Counted from the first letter of the stretch, positions 1-9,711 are shown. The stretch is 64,000 nucleotides of DNA from Methylophilaceae bacterium (GCA_028823485.1 JAPKBG010000007.1:49682-113681), one strand, 5' to 3'. Numbers and translations are program-made. Notes: generated by a model from the sequence alone, not told the origin.

Positions 1-2226
1 ATTGCAGGCAGTAATGGCCATTTTAAGTAGTTCTTTAACGGCATCGTCACGTTCGTCAAAACCACCTGCCAAGATGCCAGAGTCTCTATCCATGCCTAAA
101 CTTAACTGCGTTAAGTCATTAGAGCCAATAGAGAAGCCATCGAAGTACGCTAGGAATTGTTTTGCAATCAATGCGTTAGATGGGATTTCACACATCATAA
201 TTACACGCAATCCATTCTCACCACGTTTTAAGCCATTGGCTTCCATGATTTCTGTGACTGCTTTTGCTTCTGCGACCGTACGCACGAAAGGAATCATGAG
301 TTCAATGTTGGTTAAGCCCATTACGTCGCGTACGTGTTTCATGGCCTTACATTCCATCTCGAAGCACTCTCTAAAATCTTCTGCAATGTACCGTGCTGCA
401 CCACGGAAGCCAATCATTGGATTTTCTTCATCTGGCTCGTAGATGTCGCCGCCGATTAACTTCTTATATTCATTTGATTTAAAGTCAGAAGTACGCACAA
501 TTACTGGCTTTGGATAGAAAGCAGCAGCAATGGTTGCAACGCCTTCAGTCACTTTATCAATGTAGAATTGTTTAGGGCTTGCATAGCCGCGTGCACGACT
601 CATAATCGTTGCTTGCATGGCGGATGGCATTGCATCAATATTTAAAATGGCTTTCGGGTGAATACCAATCATATTATTAATCACGAACTCTAAACGGGCT
701 AAGCCAACGCCATCGTTTGGAATTTGTGCAAAGCTAAAGGCCATATCTGGATTACCAACGTTCATCATGATCTTGCATGGTGGTTTCGTCAGTGGTGCAT
801 TTTCTTGCGTCGTTACGTCGTAAGGTAGGGCTCCGTGATAAACAAAACCTGACTCACCTTCAGCACATGAAACAGTCACTGTTTCACCTTCACGTAGCAA
901 GTCAGTTGCGTTAACTGAACCAACAATCGCTGGAATGCCTAGCTCACGAGCAATAATCGCTGCGTGACAAGTACGGCCACCACGGTTAGTGACCAGTGCG
1001 CTTGCACGCTTCATCACTGGCTCCCAGTTAGGGTCGGTCATATCAGCGACTAATACATCACCAGGTTGCACCTCGTGCATATTGGCCGGGTCTAATACAA
1101 TGCGTACAGGGCCAACGCCCACTTTTTGCGTGACAGCACGACCAACAACTATTGGTGTATGGTCATGTTTTTTAACGCTATATGACTCTGTTACATTTCT
1201 TTTAGCTTCTTGCGATTTAACTGTTTCAGGACGCGCTTGTAAGATATAGAGCTTGTTATCGATGCCATTTTTACCCCACTCAATATCCATTGGGCAGCCA
1301 TAATGGTCTTCAATGGTCATGGCGTAAGTAGCCAGTTCTAAGATGTCTTCATCACTTAATGAGAATTTATTTGCTTCTGTCGAATCCACTTCAATTGTAT
1401 TGGTTGATTTTTTGGCTTGCGTTGCATCTGAGAACACCATTTTGATTAATTTTGAACCGATGGTGCGGCGGATAATCGCTGGCTTGCCTTTTGCTAAGGT
1501 TGGTTTGTGTACGTAAAACTCATCTGGATTGACTGAGCCTTGCACAACGGTTTCACCTAAGCCGTAAGAAGATGTAATGAATACAACGTCTTTAAAGCCA
1601 GATTCTGTATCAATTGAGAACATGACGCCAGCACAGCCAATGTCTGAGCGGACCATTTGTTGGATACCTGCAGAAAGGGCAACATCTGCATGAACAAAGC
1701 CTTTATGGACACGGTATGAAATCGCACGGTCATTATATAAAGAAGCAAACACTTCTTTAATGGCCTGGTTAATATTGTCAATACCATGAATGTTTAAGAA
1801 ACTTTCTTGTTGGCCTGCAAATGATGCGTCAGGTAAATCTTCTGCTGTTGCTGATGAGCGGACTGCAAACGTAGTGCCTTCGCCAGATCGGTCAATGAGT
1901 ACTTTATAGTTTTCAGCAATAGCTTCATTCAGTCCCGCTGGAAAATCAGCTGCCATAACCCAGTTGCGAATTTTTTTACCACAAACAGCCAGTGCTTGTG
2001 TATCGTCTACATTAAGTGCATCAAGTTCAGCATTGATTTTCGTATCTAATCCATCTTGTGCTAAAAACTCGCGGTAAGCATCTGCTGTCGTCGCAAACCC
2101 CGTAGGAACACGTACACTTTTTGCACTTAATTGAGAAATCATTTCGCCTAAAGAAGCGTTTTTGCCGCCGACTGAAGGCACATCAGTATTACGGAGGTTT
2201 TCGAATGGAATGACGTAGGTTGACAT
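1..2226 (-). CDS. ppsA: Phosphoenolpyruvate synthase, 3' end off the window
   Basis: Converts pyruvate, ATP and water to phosphoenolpyruvate, AMP and phosphate; in a RuMP methylotroph it would supply PEP from pyruvate made by C3 cleavage. The minus-strand frame starts at ATG 2226 ([20 protein letters not shown]) and stays open to base 1, giving 742 residues of a family that usually has about 790-800, so only the C-terminal tail is missing. The N-terminal ATP-grasp-like PPDK domain comes first, then the phospho-histidine swivel motif [18 protein letters not shown] (about residue 410), then the TIM-barrel PEP-binding domain with [18 protein letters not shown] and GSNDLTQL. It diverges from mptG across a 214-bp gap (2227-2440) that must hold both promoters. 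No frameshift seen. Confidence 0.96.
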   Translation of the reverse strand, partial: MSTYVIPFENLRNTDVPSVGGKNASLGEMISQLSAKSVRVPTGFATTADAYREFLAQDGLDTKINAELDALNVDDTQALAVCGKKIRNWVMAADFPAGLNEAIAENYKVLIDRSGEGTTFAVRSSATAEDLPDASFAGQQESFLNIHGIDNINQAIKEVFASLYNDRAISYRVHKGFVHADVALSAGIQQMVRSDIGCAGVMFSIDTESGFKDVVFITSSYGLGETVVQGSVNPDEFYVHKPTLAKGKPAIIRRTIGSKLIKMVFSDATQAKKSTNTIEVDSTEANKFSLSDEDILELATYAMTIEDHYGCPMDIEWGKNGIDNKLYILQARPETVKSQEAKRNVTESYSVKKHDHTPIVVGRAVTQKVGVGPVRIVLDPANMHEVQPGDVLVADMTDPNWEPVMKRASALVTNRGGRTCHAAIIARELGIPAIVGSVNATDLLREGETVTVSCAEGESGFVYHGALPYDVTTQENAPLTKPPCKIMMNVGNPDMAFSFAQIPNDGVGLARLEFVINNMIGIHPKAILNIDAMPSAMQATIMSRARGYASPKQFYIDKVTEGVATIAAAFYPKPVIVRTSDFKSNEYKKLIGGDIYEPDEENPMIGFRGAARYIAEDFRECFEMECKAMKHVRDVMGLTNIELMIPFVRTVAEAKAVTEIMEANGLKRGENGLRVIMMCEIPSNALIAKQFLAYFDGFSIGSNDLTQLSLGMDRDSGILAGGFDERDDAVKELLKMAITACN

Positions 2227-2440
2227 ACAAGACCTTTAAAGATTAATTTTCAAGAAATTTACCGTACTGTTACATATTGTTAGATATTTGAAAAATTTAA
2301 TTCAACTGTTATTTGAACAATTCTGCATTATGCCAAATTAGCTTAGGCGTGTCACGCTAGAATAATAGCCTTTTGACTCGATAAACAAGCCTATATAATG
2401 ATTGATTATTACTCTAATTTAGAATAGTTTTTAATACGCA

Positions 2441-3439
2441 ATGAACAACCCACAAACGAAACAACCTGTATTTGTAAATGCTTTTGCCAGGCTGCATATG
2501 GGTTTTTTAGACCTAAATGGTTCACAAGGAAGGCGGTTTGGCAGTTTGGGGTTGGGTTTAAATGCACCTGATACATTGATTGAAATGACTACTGATCAGC
2601 ATGCCTTTGGTGATGTTGAAGAGCCTGCCTATGTTAATAAGAGTAAGCAATTAATATTAGCGCATGCCAATATTAAGTGTGATGTGAGTATCAAAGTGCA
2701 TCGTGAGATTCCGAGACATTTTGGTTTGGGCTCAGGGACGCAGATGGCGTTAGCGATTGGTGCAGGTCTTAATCAACTGTTTAATCTTGACTTAACACCT
2801 ACGGAAATTGCGGCAATGACTGGACGAGGATTGCGGTCAGGTGTTGGTATTGGCACATTTGATCGTGGTGGGATTGTTTTGGATGGTGGTAGGGGTGACG
2901 GAACGAACGTTCCTCCGATTGTTGTTCAGCAGCCTTTTCCAGAAGCGTGGCGCATATTATTGATTTTTGACCATAGTCATGTGGGTGTGTATGGTGATAA
3001 AGAGTTAAATGCTTTTGCTACGCTGCAAGATGCGGAGTTACAGGAGACACGAAAAGTAAATCATCAAATACTGATGCGCGCTTTACCTGCCATTCAAGAA
3101 GGCGATTTGTCTGTATTCGGTAAGTCAATTGCACTGTTGCAAGCTTATACAGGGGACTATTTTGCACCTGTGCAAGGTGGCCGTTATGCGAGCAAGCAAG
3201 TGGCGCAGGTATTAAATTACCTGACAGATTCTGGTGTTTCCTGCGTGGGACAAAGCTCTTGGGGGCCTACTGGGTTTGCCATTTTTGAAAATGATGCAAT
3301 TGGACAAGATTACTTAATAAAATTAAAAGCAACGTTTCAAGATGCTGGCCGAGGAGAAAATCTCAGTTGGTTGATGTGCGCGGCAAGTACCGTAGGTGCA
3401 CTTGTTAATACTGGAAATAAACCTTTAATGAGCGCTTAA
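2441..3439 (+). CDS. mptG: Beta-ribofuranosylaminobenzene 5'-phosphate synthase
   Basis: Catalyses condensation of p-aminobenzoate with PRPP, with loss of CO2 and PPi, the first committed step towards the arylamine-ribitol half of methanopterin. The 332-residue protein is GHMP-kinase-like: the N-terminal FARLHMGFLDLNG element and the glycine-rich loop RHFGLGSGTQMALAIGAG (residues 92-109) are typical of bacterial and archaeal MptG. It starts at ATG 2441 and stands at the head of the C1 cofactor region, 175 bp upstream of the dehydrogenase gene. pabB at 13.8 kb would supply its aminobenzoate substrate. In Methylobacterium this gene was called orf4 (recalled, not checked). The 3440-3614 gap shows no obvious hairpin terminator. 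Confidence 0.93.
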   Translation: MNNPQTKQPVFVNAFARLHMGFLDLNGSQGRRFGSLGLGLNAPDTLIEMTTDQHAFGDVEEPAYVNKSKQLILAHANIKCDVSIKVHREIPRHFGLGSGTQMALAIGAGLNQLFNLDLTPTEIAAMTGRGLRSGVGIGTFDRGGIVLDGGRGDGTNVPPIVVQQPFPEAWRILLIFDHSHVGVYGDKELNAFATLQDAELQETRKVNHQILMRALPAIQEGDLSVFGKSIALLQAYTGDYFAPVQGGRYASKQVAQVLNYLTDSGVSCVGQSSWGPTGFAIFENDAIGQDYLIKLKATFQDAGRGENLSWLMCAASTVGALVNTGNKPLMSA

Positions 3440-3614
3440 TCTTTAAATTGTTTTTGCTACTTAATGGTTATTCTATAGGTAGATTGCGCTATATCAGATT
3501 TTCGCGCGAGTAATGTAGCAGGCTGTAAAGGTGGGTGGAAGTTAAGTATTTCCAATGCTCATAACTTTATTTGAGTGAGTAATTAACAAATAAATTAAAA
3601 GGTGAAATTTAATC

Positions 3615-4508
3615 ATGGAAAAAGTTTCGGTATTACATCTTATTACAGCAGCAAGTAACGCGAGTCCATTTGACGTTAATATGGCGTATGATGCAGGTTT
3701 TGACAAGATCATGCCTTATACATCAGTATCGCTGGATGAAATATCAGCGCTGACACAGGATGCGATTTTCTCCCGTAGCCCTAGCGGCGTGAAGCGTGAA
3801 GCCATTTTCTTTGGGGGACGCGATGTTAGTCTTGCTATTGATATGCAAAATACGGCAAAGAAAGCGATGTTTGCACCATTTGCTGTTTCAACCATGACTG
3901 ATCCTTCTGGTGCATTTACAACCGGTGGCGCATTGCTGGCTAAAATCAGTCAACACTTAGCGAAAACGCATGATGCTTTGGCTAATCAAACTATTGCGAT
4001 TTTTGGCGCTAGCGGGATGGTCGGCTCTACTGCAGCTTTAATAGCAGCAGCTCAGGGGGCAAAAGCACAATTGGTTGCGCATGCGAGTGTCAGCGACATG
4101 CAAGCACATGCCATCATGCTAGAAGAGAAGTATGGCTACCAGTTTGAGGTGGTTGATGGCTCCAGCGATGAAGCTAAAGTCAAGGTGTTAAGTTCAGCAA
4201 CCGTTGTGATTGCCGCAGCGCCTATCGGTATGCGCATATTAGAAGCCAAACATTACAAAGCTTCAACCTCACTTAAGGTGATGGCGGATGTAAATGCGGT
4301 ATCGCCTTCTGGCATTGAAGATATTGATGCACAATATGATGGTAATGAAATAGCAGGCACTAAAATACCGGGTATTGGTGCGCTATCCATTGGTCAGCTT
4401 AAATATGTGACGCAGCAGAAGTTGTTACAACAAATGATATCAGGTGAGAAGCCTGTGCATTTAGACTACAACGACGCCTTTAATACTGCGCGTGTCCACA
4501 GTCAGTAA
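3615..4508 (+). CDS. NAD(P)-dependent methylene-tetrahydromethanopterin dehydrogenase, MtdB/MtdC family
   Basis: Oxidises methylene-H4MPT to methenyl-H4MPT with NAD(P)+, the step before Mch in the H4MPT formaldehyde pathway. The 297-residue protein has the Mpt_N-type N-terminal domain (SPFDVNMAYDAGFDKIMPY, residues 17-35) and a Rossmann nucleotide loop IAIFGASGMVGSTAA (127-141). The N-terminal motif looks to me more like the MtdC branch than classical MtdB, but I cannot separate them without an alignment, so no symbol is given. The start ATG 3615 has the ribosome site AAAGGTGA about 10 bases upstream. Its 3' end overlaps the next gene by 17 bp, so the two are probably translationally coupled. 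Confidence 0.88.
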   Translation: MEKVSVLHLITAASNASPFDVNMAYDAGFDKIMPYTSVSLDEISALTQDAIFSRSPSGVKREAIFFGGRDVSLAIDMQNTAKKAMFAPFAVSTMTDPSGAFTTGGALLAKISQHLAKTHDALANQTIAIFGASGMVGSTAALIAAAQGAKAQLVAHASVSDMQAHAIMLEEKYGYQFEVVDGSSDEAKVKVLSSATVVIAAAPIGMRILEAKHYKASTSLKVMADVNAVSPSGIEDIDAQYDGNEIAGTKIPGIGALSIGQLKYVTQQKLLQQMISGEKPVHLDYNDAFNTARVHSQ

Positions 4509-5664
4509 AGGCAAGCTAATTATTGCAGCCATTACTAGCAGGCCTTATGTAAAGGCGGCAGTTGATGCTGGGTTTGAGGTGGTTGCGATTGATGCTTTTG
4601 CAGATAAGGATGTGCAGAAGTTAGCAACACATTGCTATCAGATCGGTTTGTGTGATGGTCAATTAGATAGCAAGCAGTTGCTTAGCGTCCTTTACGACTT
4701 AGATTTAAAGCATGATTCGAAACAAGGATTGAAACAGTTTGTTGGGTTTTGCTATGGAGCTGGTTTTGAAAAAGTACCAAACAGCCTATTAGATATTAAT
4801 GAGCGGGTAACAGTATTAGGAAACTCAGTTGATGTTATTCATACATGTAAAACACCAACTATTTTTTTTGGGTTATGTGATCAATTGCAAGTGCCTTTCC
4901 CTACTGTTGTGTATCAACGACCACAAGATTCTCACGATTGGCTGCGGAAAGAAGTTGGCGCCAGTGGTGGCGAACATATCAGGCAAATGTCTGATACGCA
5001 AGGTGAGAAGGTGGCCAACGTCTATTATCAGCGGTTTCAATTAGGTATGGCTATATCTTGTTTATTTGTTGCAACTGAAAGTGGTGTAGATGTGGTTGGC
5101 TTTAATGAATTGTGGGTAGATGTTAATGATGATGCACCATTTCGATATGGTGGAGCTGTTAGCCATGTTGAGCTAAGTGAACAGGTAAAGGAGCGGTTTA
5201 CTAACTATGTTGCTAAACTATCGCAATCAATGGGTTTGGTTGGTGTTAATAGTTGTGATGCGATTTGTGATGGCGATGAAGTTTATCTATTAGAAGTGAA
5301 CCCTCGGTTAAGCGCGACGATGGATTTGTACTTAGGTGATCATCCAGGCGATTGTTATTCTGATGGCCTATTAATGGAAAAACATATTGCAGCTAGTCAA
5401 TACAAACGCTACGAAAATGGTATAAAGTTGAAAGATATCACTCAAACAAGCAGAGCGCACCAAGTGCTGTATGCGGAGCATGCGATGGAAGTTAAAGACG
5501 GCATCATCTGGCCAGAATGGGTGTGTGATGTTCCCGTATCGGGAAGTGGTTTTAGTGTAGGCATGCCTGTTTGTACAGTCATTGCAGAGGCTGAAACAGC
5601 CTCACTGGCTAAAATAATAGTAAATGAAAGAACGTTAGTCCTTAAAAGTAAACTTTTAAACTAA
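4492..5664 (+). CDS. ATP-grasp protein of the H4MPT cluster (Orf17-like)
   Basis: An ATP-grasp superfamily protein of 390 residues. Visible signs are an N-terminal pre-ATP-grasp-like region (AAITSRPYVKAAVDAGFEVVAID), a lysine-bearing central stretch near LRKEVGASGGEHIR (151-164), and the C-terminal metal-binding motif LLEVNPRLSATMDLY (266-280). Enzymes of this fold join a carboxylate to an amine or thiol using ATP; the exact substrate here is unknown. Similar genes beside mch in Methylobacterium (recalled as orf17) are needed for H4MPT-dependent C1 metabolism, so a role in methanopterin or methylofuran synthesis is likely. It starts with GTG 4492 inside the 3' end of the dehydrogenase gene and ends 20 bp before mch. 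Confidence 0.82.
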   Translation: MSTVSKGKLIIAAITSRPYVKAAVDAGFEVVAIDAFADKDVQKLATHCYQIGLCDGQLDSKQLLSVLYDLDLKHDSKQGLKQFVGFCYGAGFEKVPNSLLDINERVTVLGNSVDVIHTCKTPTIFFGLCDQLQVPFPTVVYQRPQDSHDWLRKEVGASGGEHIRQMSDTQGEKVANVYYQRFQLGMAISCLFVATESGVDVVGFNELWVDVNDDAPFRYGGAVSHVELSEQVKERFTNYVAKLSQSMGLVGVNSCDAICDGDEVYLLEVNPRLSATMDLYLGDHPGDCYSDGLLMEKHIAASQYKRYENGIKLKDITQTSRAHQVLYAEHAMEVKDGIIWPEWVCDVPVSGSGFSVGMPVCTVIAEAETASLAKIIVNERTLVLKSKLLN

Positions 5665-5684
5665 ATTGGATAGGTACAGCAATA

Positions 5685-6650
5685 ATGAAAACCACAGGCG
5701 CCTCAAATGTCAGTATTAATAAGCGTACCAATGAATTGGTCAAAAGCCTGCTAACGAACGCCAGTGCGTTGAATTTACAGGTGAGTGAACACGACTCAGG
5801 TGCGATGATTGTTGATGCGGGTATAAAAGCCCTAGGTGGCTTAGAAGCTGGGCGCCAAATTGCTGAAATTTGTATGGGCGGCTTAGGCTCGGTTGCTTTG
5901 CAAAATGATAGCACTTTTAAAAACTGGCCGTTAAGTGTAAAAGTACATGCAAAAAGTCCAATTATCTCTTGCTTAGGTAGTCAGTATGCTGGGTGGGCGT
6001 TATCGCATGAGAAGTTTTTCTCGCTTGGTAGCGGGCCTGCACGTGCGATTGCACAACGTGAAAATATTTTTAAAGAATTGGCCTATAAGGATCAGAGCTC
6101 GCATACTTCGTTGGTGTTAGAGACCGATCAAATTCCGCCAAATGAGGTGATTGAAAAGGTATCTAACGATACGGGGATTAGAACCTCTAACTTAACATTT
6201 ATTCTAACGCCAACCAGAAGTTTGGCGGGTACCGTGCAAATTACAGCCCGCGTGTTAGAAGTCGCATTGCATAAACTGCACGCCGTACATTTTCCACTAG
6301 AACAGTTTATTGATGGTTACGGTGTTGCACCAATTCCTGCACCATCACCAGACTTTTTAACTGGCATGGGCAGAACCAATGATGCAATCTTATTTGGTGG
6401 CTTTGTTCATCTTTATGTGAATTGTGAAGATGATGCAGCAGAGAATTTAGCTAAAGCCATGCCGAGTAGCTCTTCAAAAGATTACGGTCGCCCATTCGCT
6501 GAGATTTTCAAAGCGGTCAACATGGATTTTTATCAAATCGACCCATTACTATTTTCACCTGCCAAAGTCACCGTGACGAATATGAAAACAGGTAAAAGCT
6601 TCTTTGCAGGCGCGTTTGATGAGGCGCTGTTAGAAAAGTCATTTAACTAA
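5685..6650 (+). CDS. mch: Methenyltetrahydromethanopterin cyclohydrolase
   Basis: Hydrolyses 5,10-methenyl-H4MPT reversibly to 5-formyl-H4MPT in the cytoplasm, between the MtdB/MtdC step and the formyltransferase/hydrolase complex (whose genes are not in this window). The 321-residue length and the conserved blocks DAGIKALGGLEAGRQIAEI, LGSQYAGWALSHEKFFSLGSGPAR and VAPIPAPSPDFLTGMGRTNDAI are typical of bacterial and archaeal Mch. The start ATG 5685 is preceded by a GGATAGG ribosome site. It is the third gene of a tight same-strand run: 20 bp after the ATP-grasp gene and 42 bp before the RimK-like gene. Confidence 0.96.
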   Translation: MKTTGASNVSINKRTNELVKSLLTNASALNLQVSEHDSGAMIVDAGIKALGGLEAGRQIAEICMGGLGSVALQNDSTFKNWPLSVKVHAKSPIISCLGSQYAGWALSHEKFFSLGSGPARAIAQRENIFKELAYKDQSSHTSLVLETDQIPPNEVIEKVSNDTGIRTSNLTFILTPTRSLAGTVQITARVLEVALHKLHAVHFPLEQFIDGYGVAPIPAPSPDFLTGMGRTNDAILFGGFVHLYVNCEDDAAENLAKAMPSSSSKDYGRPFAEIFKAVNMDFYQIDPLLFSPAKVTVTNMKTGKSFFAGAFDEALLEKSFN

Positions 6651-6692
6651 ATATATTTTTAAAGTCATTATTAAAAAGAAATTAATCATAGC

Positions 6693-7589
6693 GTGAGAGT
6701 GCCTGTTATCACCGATGAGGCGGCGCAAGCTGGTGGCTGGCATGGCATGGCTTTGCAGCAGGCATTTGCCGCACGCGGTTATGAAGCTATCTTTGTTGAG
6801 TTGCAAGATTGTGTGATTGATTTATCGAATACACAGCCGCGGATTAGTCTTCCAGGCTTTGCTACTTTACCAAAAATAGCCTTTATTCGTGGGGTTGCGG
6901 CAGGCACGTTGCAACAAGTCATTACCCGTTTAAATATACTGCATATGCTCCGACTGTTGGGGACTAAAGTTTATAACGATGCCAAAGCCATCGAAAGAAC
7001 CGTTGATAAGGGCATGACTAGTTTTTTGTTAAAGCAACATAGCGTTGCAACACCGGCTACATGGGTGTGCGAATCACGGCATAAGGCCCATCAACTCATC
7101 ACAGAGCAAGTGATACAAGGTAAAACATTGGTGATTAAGCCCTTGTTTGGCTCGCAAGGCCAAGGTGTGCGTTTGCTCGACTTAGACAGTAAGTTCCCCG
7201 TACCAAAAGACGCATTTGTTGATGGTGTGTATTATTGTCAGACGTATATTGACTCAGGTGATACCCATCATGATTTTAGAGTTTTTATTGTTAATAATCA
7301 GTCTATTGCCACGATGCGGCGTAGTGGATCTGGCTGGCTCAACAATGTGGCGCAAGGTGCGAATTGTGTCGGCGAGCAAGATAAGCAGGTTGAGGCCTTG
7401 GCAGTGCAAGCAGCCAAAGCACTAGACATCGATTACTGTGGTGTCGATATCATGCGCGATAAAGACGGTGGGTTATGGGTGATTGAGGTCAATAGCATTC
7501 CTGCTTGGCGTGGTTTGCAAAGTGTGACCCATGTTAATATTGCACAAACGTTAGTGGATGATTTAATCAGTAAAACCAACAGTGAATGA
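6693..7589 (+). CDS. RimK/MptN-like ATP-grasp ligase of the H4MPT cluster (Orf5-like)
   Basis: A 298-residue RimK-family ATP-grasp ligase. The B-loop KPLFGSQGQGVRLLD (149-163), the DFRVFIVNNQSIATMRR segment and the metal-binding end WVIEVNSIPAWRGLQ are the family hallmarks. Relatives add glutamate to a carboxylate (RimK on protein S6, MptN on H4MPT, CofF on coenzyme F420). Methylofuran of Methylobacterium is reported to carry a long polyglutamate tail, so a role in glutamylating that cofactor is an attractive inference, not shown here. It starts at GTG 6693 and overlaps the next gene by 8 bp. Similar genes downstream of mch were called orf5 in Methylobacterium (recalled). Confidence 0.84.
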   Translation: MRVPVITDEAAQAGGWHGMALQQAFAARGYEAIFVELQDCVIDLSNTQPRISLPGFATLPKIAFIRGVAAGTLQQVITRLNILHMLRLLGTKVYNDAKAIERTVDKGMTSFLLKQHSVATPATWVCESRHKAHQLITEQVIQGKTLVIKPLFGSQGQGVRLLDLDSKFPVPKDAFVDGVYYCQTYIDSGDTHHDFRVFIVNNQSIATMRRSGSGWLNNVAQGANCVGEQDKQVEALAVQAAKALDIDYCGVDIMRDKDGGLWVIEVNSIPAWRGLQSVTHVNIAQTLVDDLISKTNSE

Positions 7590-8433
7590 TAATGCATTAA
7601 TACTATCGCAACAGCTAGGGCAAGCTTATAAAATTGCTTGTTTAGCAGAGATCGAAGCAGTAAAGCCTGGTAATGTCCATATCTTTGCTGATGGGCACGG
7701 GATGCAAGTGCAGGACTTTATCCACAGTGCAGAAGTGTCTTCGCCTTTTATCTCACAAGCTGAATTAGCATTGGGGGAGCGCATTTTTCGCAGTGTTGAA
7801 GCGACATGGGGTGCCGTTGGTTGCAATACTAATCTTGGTATTATTTTATTATGTGCACCCATCATTCAGGCGGCATTATTGCCTGCGACAACAAGTTTAC
7901 GTGACCAGTTAGAACAAGTGCTCGCGAACACGACGCAAGCGGATGCGGAATACTTATTCAAAGCCATTCGAACGGCAAATCCAGCTGGGTTGGGCCGTGC
8001 TGAATCTCATGATGTTCATAAATCTGCAACGTGTACATTGCTGGAAGCCATGCAAGCTTCTGCCGATAGAGACTTTATTAGTCAACAATATGCTAATGGA
8101 TTTCTACAAGTCTTTGATGAAGGCGTGTCACACTATGAAGCGGCATTGTTACGTTGGGAACGTCCTGCTTGGGCGACGACAGCCTTGTATTTGTATTGGC
8201 TCAGCCAGCATCCTGATAGTCATATTGTTCGAAAGTACGATACGAGTATCGCAATGACCGTTCAAGGTGAGGCCAATGTCCACCATCAGGCGCTTGAAGC
8301 ATTAGATAACCCTAAACATTATTTGTCACAACTATTAGTATTTGATCAGTCGTTAAAATCTCGCGGCATTAATCCAGGGACTAGTGCAGACTTAACGGTA
8401 GCGACACTCTTGGTGCATAATTGTTGTAATTAG
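7582..8433 (+). CDS. CitG/MdcB-like triphosphoribosyl-dephospho-CoA synthase family protein (Orf7-like)
   Basis: A 283-residue member of the CitG family. Conserved blocks are EIEAVKPGNVHIFADGHGM (22-40), GAVGCNTNLGIILLCAPI (about 76-93) and the TANPAGLGRAESHDV segment. Classical CitG makes the ribosylated prosthetic group of citrate or malonate lyases, but no lyase genes lie nearby; the gene sits last in the mch operon, so a pterin-cofactor role is far more likely. A glycosidic ribosyl transfer in methanopterin synthesis would suit the known chemistry of the fold (inference). It starts with GTG 7582, overlapping the RimK-like stop. The 168 bp that follow (8434-8601) carry the tal promoter and no visible hairpin terminator. 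Confidence 0.83.
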   Translation: MNDNALILSQQLGQAYKIACLAEIEAVKPGNVHIFADGHGMQVQDFIHSAEVSSPFISQAELALGERIFRSVEATWGAVGCNTNLGIILLCAPIIQAALLPATTSLRDQLEQVLANTTQADAEYLFKAIRTANPAGLGRAESHDVHKSATCTLLEAMQASADRDFISQQYANGFLQVFDEGVSHYEAALLRWERPAWATTALYLYWLSQHPDSHIVRKYDTSIAMTVQGEANVHHQALEALDNPKHYLSQLLVFDQSLKSRGINPGTSADLTVATLLVHNCCN

Positions 8434-8530
8434 TCCTTATCCACAACACACTTTGCCAGTGGTTGATTAAAAGGTGGCGATATGGTGAAAAGGGGCGGTG
8501 AAGTTTCCAGTCATCCCAGTCAATTTGCGA

Positions 8531-8536
8531 TATAAT
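8531..8536 (+). promoter_or_regulatory. Probable sigma-70 -10 box of tal
   Basis: A perfect TATAAT lies 66 bp upstream of the tal start codon in otherwise non-coding DNA. The -35 match is poor (CAGTCA-like, around 8509-8514), so the call rests on the -10 box and on its position. Confidence 0.5.
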
Positions 8537-8601
8537 GCTGGAGTTTGATTTTCAGTACAGATTTTAGAAAACGTAAAACACCTAATTTTTTGGAGAATAC
8601 A

Positions 8602-9552
8602 ATGGCAAATTTATTAGATCAACTAAAGCTAATGACAACAATCGTTGCAGATACAGGCGATGTTGAAGCAATTAAATCAGTTAAACCTGTTGATGCAACA
8701 ACTAACCCATCATTAGTATTAAAGGCAAGTTTGTTGCCACAGTACACACCACTAATTGAAACTGCTATTGCTTACGCAAAAGAGCAAGGTGGTTCTAAAG
8801 AAGCCCAAATTGACAATGCTGCTGATAAATTAGCGGTGTTGATTGGTACAGAAATTACGAAAGAAGTGCCTGGTCGTATTTCTACCGAAGTGGATGCACG
8901 CCTATCATTTGATTTACACGCAATGGTGGCTAAAGGTCGTAAATTAATCAAACTTTATGAAGAATCAGGCGTAAGCAAAGCCCGTGTGCTGATTAAATTA
9001 GCATCAACATGGGAAGGCATTAAAGCGGGTGAAATTCTTGAAAAAGAAGGTGTCCAATGTAACCTAACATTGTTATTCGGTTTCGGCCAAGCGCGTGCAT
9101 GTGCTGAAGCTGGCGTATTCTTGATTTCTCCATTCGTTGGCCGTATATTAGATTGGTACAAAGCGAAAACGGGTGAAGAGTACACACAAGAAACTGACCC
9201 AGGTGTGGTTTCAGTACGTGCTATTTATGAGTATTACAAAGAGCATGGCTATAAAACAGTGGTCATGGGTGCTTCGTTCCGTAATACTGGCGAGTTAATT
9301 GCTCTAGCTGGTTGTGATCGTCTGACTGTTTCACCAGGTCTATTGCAAGAGCTAGCAGCTACTGAAGGTACGCTAATACAAGTGCTAAAAGATGGCGGCG
9401 CTACTAAAAAAGCAGCAGTAAAATTGACAGAAGCTGAATTCCGCTTTGCATTGAACCAGGACCCAATGGCAACTGAGAAGCTTGCTGAAGGTATCCGTGG
9501 TTTCGTAGCTGATCAAAACAAACTAGAAGCTGCGCTAAGCGAGAAGCTTTAA
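8602..9552 (+). CDS. tal: Transaldolase
   Basis: Moves a dihydroxyacetone unit between sugar phosphates in the rearrangement part of the RuMP cycle, regenerating ribulose 5-phosphate for formaldehyde fixation. The 316-residue TalB-type protein shows the Schiff-base lysine block [14 protein letters not shown] and [17 protein letters not shown], with N-terminal DATTNPSL. I chose ATG 8602 ([12 protein letters not shown]) because GGAG lies 6 bases upstream and the protein then aligns with the family start; an in-frame TTG at 8545 would add 19 residues unlike transaldolases. It stands alone between a promoter and a hairpin terminator, directly upstream of hps. Confidence 0.96.
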   Translation: MANLLDQLKLMTTIVADTGDVEAIKSVKPVDATTNPSLVLKASLLPQYTPLIETAIAYAKEQGGSKEAQIDNAADKLAVLIGTEITKEVPGRISTEVDARLSFDLHAMVAKGRKLIKLYEESGVSKARVLIKLASTWEGIKAGEILEKEGVQCNLTLLFGFGQARACAEAGVFLISPFVGRILDWYKAKTGEEYTQETDPGVVSVRAIYEYYKEHGYKTVVMGASFRNTGELIALAGCDRLTVSPGLLQELAATEGTLIQVLKDGGATKKAAVKLTEAEFRFALNQDPMATEKLAEGIRGFVADQNKLEAALSEKL

Positions 9553-9640
9553 GTTTAATGTTGATTTGGTCTAATAGAAGAATTGTAACAAACTTGTAAC
9601 ATTCCTGACATTTAGCCGCTTTAACATTGACATAAATCTA

Positions 9641-9671
9641 CTGGACACTTATTATGAGTGTCCAGTTTTTT
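9641..9671 (+). terminator. Rho-independent terminator after tal
   Basis: A 9-bp perfect stem CTGGACACT (9641-9649) / AGTGTCCAG (9657-9665) with a 7-base loop is followed by TTTTTT. It separates tal from hps. Confidence 0.9.
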
Positions 9672-9687
9672 GTAGTAACAAAAAATA

Positions 9688-9711
9688 GCAATTAAGTGTT
9701 AACTTAATTGC
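9688..9711 (+). repeat. Perfect inverted repeat in the hps leader
   Basis: Ten-base arms GCAATTAAGT (9688-9697) and ACTTAATTGC (9702-9711) flank GTTA, 32 bp upstream of the hps start. There is no T run after it, so it is not a terminator. It could be an operator or a hairpin that stabilises the mRNA of a highly expressed gene. Confidence 0.6.

Noticed and set aside
2..442. 146-codon open frame on the + strand at the left edge
   Set aside because: It is antisense to the conserved C-terminal region of ppsA and has no recognisable product.
7582..8433. Citrate or malonate lyase cofactor gene (citG/mdcB)
   Set aside because: No lyase subunit genes are nearby, and the gene is coupled to the mch operon, so the family name should not be read as its function.
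8437..8445. Perfect DnaA box TTATCCACA upstream of tal
   Set aside because: A single 9-base match is expected by chance about once in a window of this size, and no other boxes or AT-rich unwinding element lie beside it.
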